From positions 1 through 9,778 of the forward strand of contig JAIYCK010000299.1 in assembly GCA_027488055.1 (NCBI GenBank): a DNA stretch of 9,778 nt, in the 5' to 3' direction. This document shows positions 8,701 through 9,778 of this stretch, piece by piece. Within the stretch, counting starts at the first letter, position 1. Each line of letters starts with the position of its first letter. The position numbers and the translations under genes were made by a program. The DNA comes from Flavobacteriales bacterium (GTDB lineage: Bacteria > Bacteroidota > Bacteroidia > Flavobacteriales_D > Sanyastnellaceae). The notes under the pieces were generated by a model. It was not told where the DNA came from, did not search any database, and saw only the letters and a list, made by a program, of their open reading frames with translations.

Positions 8701-9778
8701 ATGGTTGGAATGGTGGTGTCTGAGACGGTGATATCCCATTCGCATGTCGCATTATTAAAGTTGGCGACCTCATAACATGCCAGCTCTGGCTGAGCAGGTT
8801 GTTCACCAGTCACATCCCAAGAGCAGGTTGCATTGTTGAATGTGGCAATCTCCCAACAAGCAATGGTAGGTTGTGATGGCTTAGGCGTGATGGTAAGGTT
8901 AAGTATTTCGGTATTACATTCCGTTACTTTGGTATAAACACCAGAGCTATAATAAGTTGTGCCATTTGCCGCCCAAGTATATAATTCACAAGCAGATTCT
9001 GTTGTGGTATTTGAGGTGCTTGGCGCAATGGTTAATACCAATGTTGAGGTATTGCAGCACGACGCAGCACTAACGCTACCCGAACAGCCAATAAATGCTG
9101 GTGCTATGGCTTGACCGTTATTGGTTTCAATTCCGTTAGCATCACAAAGCGAGGTGGTTCCCTCTAAACGACCTGATGAGTTGATTAAGCTCGACATTGT
9201 AACACTCAATCGGCTCAAGCCTGAACCTACTCCGCGGAATGTACCATCCAAAATCAAATTCTTTGTTGACACTGTTTTTCCAGCTGCAGTTTCGAATGTG
9301 CTTCCGCCATTTAAGCGAAGCATCTGCTGAACTGCAACACTACCCTCGTTCACAACGCTTGAATTGTTGATGAATTCATTTCCAATAGTGAGCGTACATG
9401 TGTTCTTGAATGAAGCGCCTCCATTGTTTTGTAGGCGATTTCCGATAGCAAGTGTACCGCGGTTCTCAGAAATATTGCTGTTGTTGTGGTTGTTTACCGA
9501 TGCGGTCGCATAATTGTAAAATTTACCACCTGAGTTTACATTGAAATCGGCAGAACAAGTCATCGTTCCATAATTCTGAATTTCACCGCTAAAACCAACG
9601 CTATTATTCAAGGTGAGCGATCCGTAATTTTTAATTACGGCATTGGTTGGAAGATTCAGATTGTTCAATAGCAAGGATCCATTTACAATCAAAGTAAACG
9701 CAGCGCCATTGGTATTCATATTGATGTTTTGTGGAGTAGCGCTTCCGCAAATCACCAATGTTCCTCCGCTTATAGTGA
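5514..9778 (-). CDS. Giant multidomain surface adhesin-like protein with T9SS type A sorting domain; 5' end beyond window
   Basis: This is a probable secreted or surface-anchored protein exported by the T9SS; its ligand is unknown. The frame is open past the window edge, so the start is missing; 1420 residues are seen, numbered here from the codon at 9774-9776. Order: beta-helix-like Asn/Gly-rich rungs (1 to about 215); a Cys/Trp repeat (262-297); a 27-residue Cys repeat (306-352); HYR-like Ig modules at 353-432, 433-456 plus 623-680, 681-756 and 757-838; a jelly-roll-like domain (457-622) inside the second HYR; three Cys/Trp repeats (846-981); two WKWY Ig-like modules (about 990-1158); two PKD-like modules (about 1159-1330); and the sorting domain (1348-1420). 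No catalytic motif is visible, so an adhesin or structural role is inferred from architecture. Such proteins are common in marine Bacteroidota and diverge quickly. It stops at TAG, just before a terminator hairpin. Confidence 0.93.
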   Translation of the reverse strand, partial: TISGGTLVICGSATPQNINMNTNGAAFTLIVNGSLLLNNLNLPTNAVIKNYGSLTLNNSVGFSGEIQNYGTMTCSADFNVNSGGKFYNYATASVNNHNNSNISENRGTLAIGNRLQNNGGASFKNTCTLTIGNEFINNSSVVNEGSVAVQQMLRLNGGSTFETAAGKTVSTKNLILDGTFRGVGSGLSRLSVTMSSLINSSGRLEGTTSLCDANGIETNNGQAIAPAFIGCSGSVSAASCCNTSTLVLTIAPSTSNTTTESACELYTWAANGTTYYSSGVYTKVTECNTEILNLTITPKPSQPTIACWEIATFNNATCSWDVTGEQPAQPELACYEVANFNNATCEWDITVSDTTIPTISAPGADAIIECPATPEFTAPTAEDTCGEVTVVEVSDITTEGSCPGSYSRTITWKAVDEYGNESAPVSQTITVADTEAPIVVSRTNDISIECGNPSSSCDLLCNADFEDNQIVNPGNWTYIDQSAVPCWMAIGSGNIIEVWGSGFSGVPSYSGLQFIELNSVSPSTVYQNFTAIPGATVDISFAHRGRAGVDIMSLEVGPVDGPFTSLGTFSAGTSQWNINSVSYTFPNNTNTNYSLRFNAVNTAGGPSVGNFIDDVTMCISGGVNTNINPPVFADNCSVELSIDSTLVTSITDCYVIQTYTWTATDQCGNSTSASTSITTTDTTPPIVDEYNIEVTVYCDQSDAMLAPTASDACSQVTMEYTDVVYSGGCSGIIERSYTFTDQCGNAAYATQFITVLDNVPPVFDFVPEPRTFVCGEAYTAPVSAQASDLCDSDVQVNFTSTIAPGDCPQQQLVINTWTAIDECLNQTSVQVIDVVTICPEVVEVTACDQYEWFGEVYTVSGNYEYYTSENNCNIAYAIELTINESSNTSFNEEACASYTWNGVSYNASGDYTQQFVNAAGCDSTVTLHLTIKQPTSAQVSASACSSYPWNGQTYTSSGTYNYVTTNAAGCDSTVTLVLTINTPSVSATSINSTLSTIVVGNSVTLNVVGGSLGTGGIWKWYSGSCGGVYVGAGNSIVVSPTTTTTYFVRAEGTCNTTLCVSRTITVNPACGPTSVTSNAVNNTICQGSNVVLSVTGTLSSGAAWKWYKNSCGGTCIGTGSNLTVAPTGTTTYYVRSQGGVCGTTFCLPITITVTSPPSRPGLITGLTTGLCNRQQVSYCVAAVSGATSYQWTLPAGATLVSGQGTTCIVVNFNGSLGLNSSCGSAAICVRAVNACGVSQTRCVNLSNTPSTTGISISGLACLAPGTTTTYSVPSITGATQYTWSIPSGWQLISGQGTNSITVLTGSASGYVNVTPSNACSNGTRIRRYVTISTNSPRSLSVTSESTIDVMLYPNPANNLFTISETEEEPVLIEILDISGKLVYRGAWMRQISTESWETGMYIVRIHFKNEVQSKRIEILH
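5785..6300 (-). repeat. Two PKD-like modules of the surface protein
   Basis: Two consecutive modules of roughly 85-90 residues share the pattern GATSYQWTLPAGATLVSGQG and GATQYTWSIPSGWQLISGQG, each followed by a hydrophobic strand and a Cys-containing N-A-C segment (VNACGVSQ, SNACSNG). This is the PKD-like fold common near the C-terminus of T9SS cargo, where it probably acts as a stalk. Boundaries are approximate. Confidence 0.8.
6303..6795 (-). repeat. Two WKWY-type Ig-like modules of the surface protein
   Basis: Two modules about 91 residues apart share WKWYSGSCGG / WKWYKNSCGG, then a G-x-G-N-S/N-hydrophobic-V-S/A-P-T strand, TTTYFVRAEG / TTTYYVRSQG, and a C-x(4)-C pair (CNTTLC, CGTTFC). 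The two DNA copies differ at many synonymous sites, so the duplication is old. They are probably extracellular stalk modules with an internal disulfide. Confidence 0.8.
6834..7241 (-). repeat. Three tandem Cys/Trp repeats (A-C-x-x-Y-x-W ... L-T-I) in the surface protein
   Basis: Three units start at residues 846, 894 and 943 (spacing 48-49) with ACDQYEW, ACASYTW and ACSSYPW. Each continues with a S-G-x-Y turn and ends with a second Cys (NAAGCDSTVTL in units two and three) and a final LTI. The two cysteines per unit probably form a disulfide. Units two and three are most alike in protein but differ in synonymous codons. Confidence 0.88.
7263..7508 (-). other. HYR-like Ig module 4 of the surface protein
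   Basis: Residues about 757-838 start with DNVPPVFDF, followed by TFVCGEAYTAP, SDLCDSDVQV and a W-T-A-I-D-E-C-L-N strand, which matches the HYR Ig-like layout (first Cys after the opening strand, D-x-C in the middle, W/F-T-A-x-D-x-C-G/L-N near the end). It is the last of four such modules, and the first Cys/Trp repeat of the triplet follows directly. Confidence 0.78.
7509..7736 (-). other. HYR-like Ig module 3 of the surface protein
   Basis: Residues 681-756 open with DTTPPIVDEYN, then VTVYCDQ, APTASDACSQVT, a G-G-C-S-G segment and YTFTDQCGNAA. This is a complete uninterrupted HYR-like unit and gives the reference layout for judging the interrupted module just upstream in the protein. Confidence 0.82.
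7737..8480 (-). other. HYR-like Ig module 2, interrupted by an inserted domain
   Basis: The opening half (residues 433-456) has DTEAPIVVSRTNDISIECGN. The closing half (623-680) has PPVFADNCSVEL, then TYTWTATDQCGNSTS and the DTTPPI that starts the next module. Joined together the halves make a normal HYR unit. Between them lie about 166 residues of a different fold (457-622). Confidence 0.75.
7911..8408 (-). other. Jelly-roll / galactose-binding-like domain inserted within HYR module 2
   Basis: Residues 457-622 start with CDLLCNADFEDN and run through NPGNWTYIDQSAVPCWMA, NIIEVWGSGF, GLQFIELNS, TVYQNFTAIPGATVDISFAH, YSLRFNAVN and GNFIDDVTM. The order (N-x-D-F-E start, P-x-W, I-E-V-W, F-I-E-L-N, Y-Q, F-x-H/R-G-R, F-I-D-D-V end) resembles DUF642 and carbohydrate-binding jelly-roll domains. 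Glycan binding is an inference; no ligand site is identified. Confidence 0.7.
8481..8720 (-). other. HYR-like Ig module 1 of the surface protein
   Basis: Residues 353-432 have DTTIPTISAPG, then AIIECPATPEF, APTAEDTCGEV, a G-S-C-P-G segment, ITWKAVDEYGNES and VSQTITVADTEAP. This is the standard HYR layout, with the late Cys of D-x-C-G-N replaced by Tyr (DEYGN). Confidence 0.82.
8721..8861 (-). repeat. 27-residue tandem Cys repeat (A-C-x-E-x-A-x-F-N-N-A-T-C-x-W-D) in the surface protein
   Basis: Residue 306 begins ACWEIATFNNATCSWDVTG and residue 333 begins ACYEVANFNNATCEWDIT. The second copy runs directly into HYR module 1. The spacing is 27 residues with two cysteines per unit 11 residues apart. 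Similar short units occur in other giant Bacteroidota surface proteins (family knowledge); their role is unknown. Confidence 0.88.
8886..8993 (-). repeat. Isolated fourth Cys/Trp repeat of the surface protein
   Basis: Residues 262-297 (ACELYTWAANGTTYYSSGVY, then ECNTEILNLTI) match the A-C-x-x-Y-x-W ... L-T-I repeat found three times much later in the protein. It is the most divergent copy, separated from the others by the 27-residue repeat and all four HYR modules. Confidence 0.8.
9130..9778 (-). repeat. Beta-helix-like Asn/Gly rungs at the visible N-terminal end of the surface protein
   Basis: Residues 1 to about 215 repeat a loose pattern of roughly 20 residues, N-Y/E/N-G-x-hydrophobic-x-hydrophobic followed by an Asn-rich turn: IKNYGSLTLNNS, IQNYGTMTCSAD, SENRGTLAIGNR, FKNTCTLTIGNE, VVNEGSVAVQQM. 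This suggests a right-handed parallel beta-helix, with rungs continuing from a start outside the window. The exact rung register is not certain. Confidence 0.65.

Noticed and set aside
9756..9758. TTG as the start of the surface protein
   Set aside because: The frame stays open upstream to the window edge (reading T-I-S-G-G-T before L-V-I-C-G-S), no signal peptide follows the TTG, and the rungs are already under way; the real start is outside the window.

Overview
The window looks like a Bacteroidota chromosome, most likely the Flavobacteriales side of the phylum. Evidence: a large SprA translocon gene of the type IX secretion system (T9SS), a surface protein ending in a T9SS type A sorting domain, A-rich gene starts without Shine-Dalgarno motifs, and the ruvA-sprA gene order that I recall as typical of flavobacteria. 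The genus cannot be read from the sequence. All three genes lie on the minus strand, so transcription runs from high to low coordinates. Both outer genes are cut by the window edges.

Region by region in transcription order: (1) 9778-5514 is the 3' part (1420 codons, 5' end missing) of a giant mosaic surface protein. It has a beta-helix-like asparagine-rich N-terminal part, a Cys/Trp repeat, a 27-residue Cys repeat, four HYR-like Ig modules (one apparently split by an inserted jelly-roll-like domain), three more Cys/Trp repeats, two WKWY-type Ig-like modules, two PKD-like modules and the T9SS sorting domain. (2) 5513-5334 is a 180-base gap with a strong terminator hairpin for the surface protein and a tentative promoter for the next genes. 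(3) 5333-4743 is ruvA, the Holliday-junction-binding subunit of RuvAB, intact at 196 residues. (4) Only 16 bases later comes sprA (4726 to the window edge, 1575 codons seen). It begins with GTG and stays open to the edge, where the SprA motif WVNELRL appears. ruvA and sprA are probably cotranscribed.

Functionally, sprA encodes the outer-membrane pore of the T9SS. The neighbouring surface protein carries the signal that routes proteins through that pore, so a transporter gene and a likely client sit side by side, though the terminator suggests separate transcripts. ruvA appears to share only the transcript. I found no RNA genes, mobile elements, CRISPR arrays or plus-strand genes. No wholly new system is evident. 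The most unusual items are the nested domain in the surface protein, the altered acidic pin of RuvA, and the G8 tract in ruvA.
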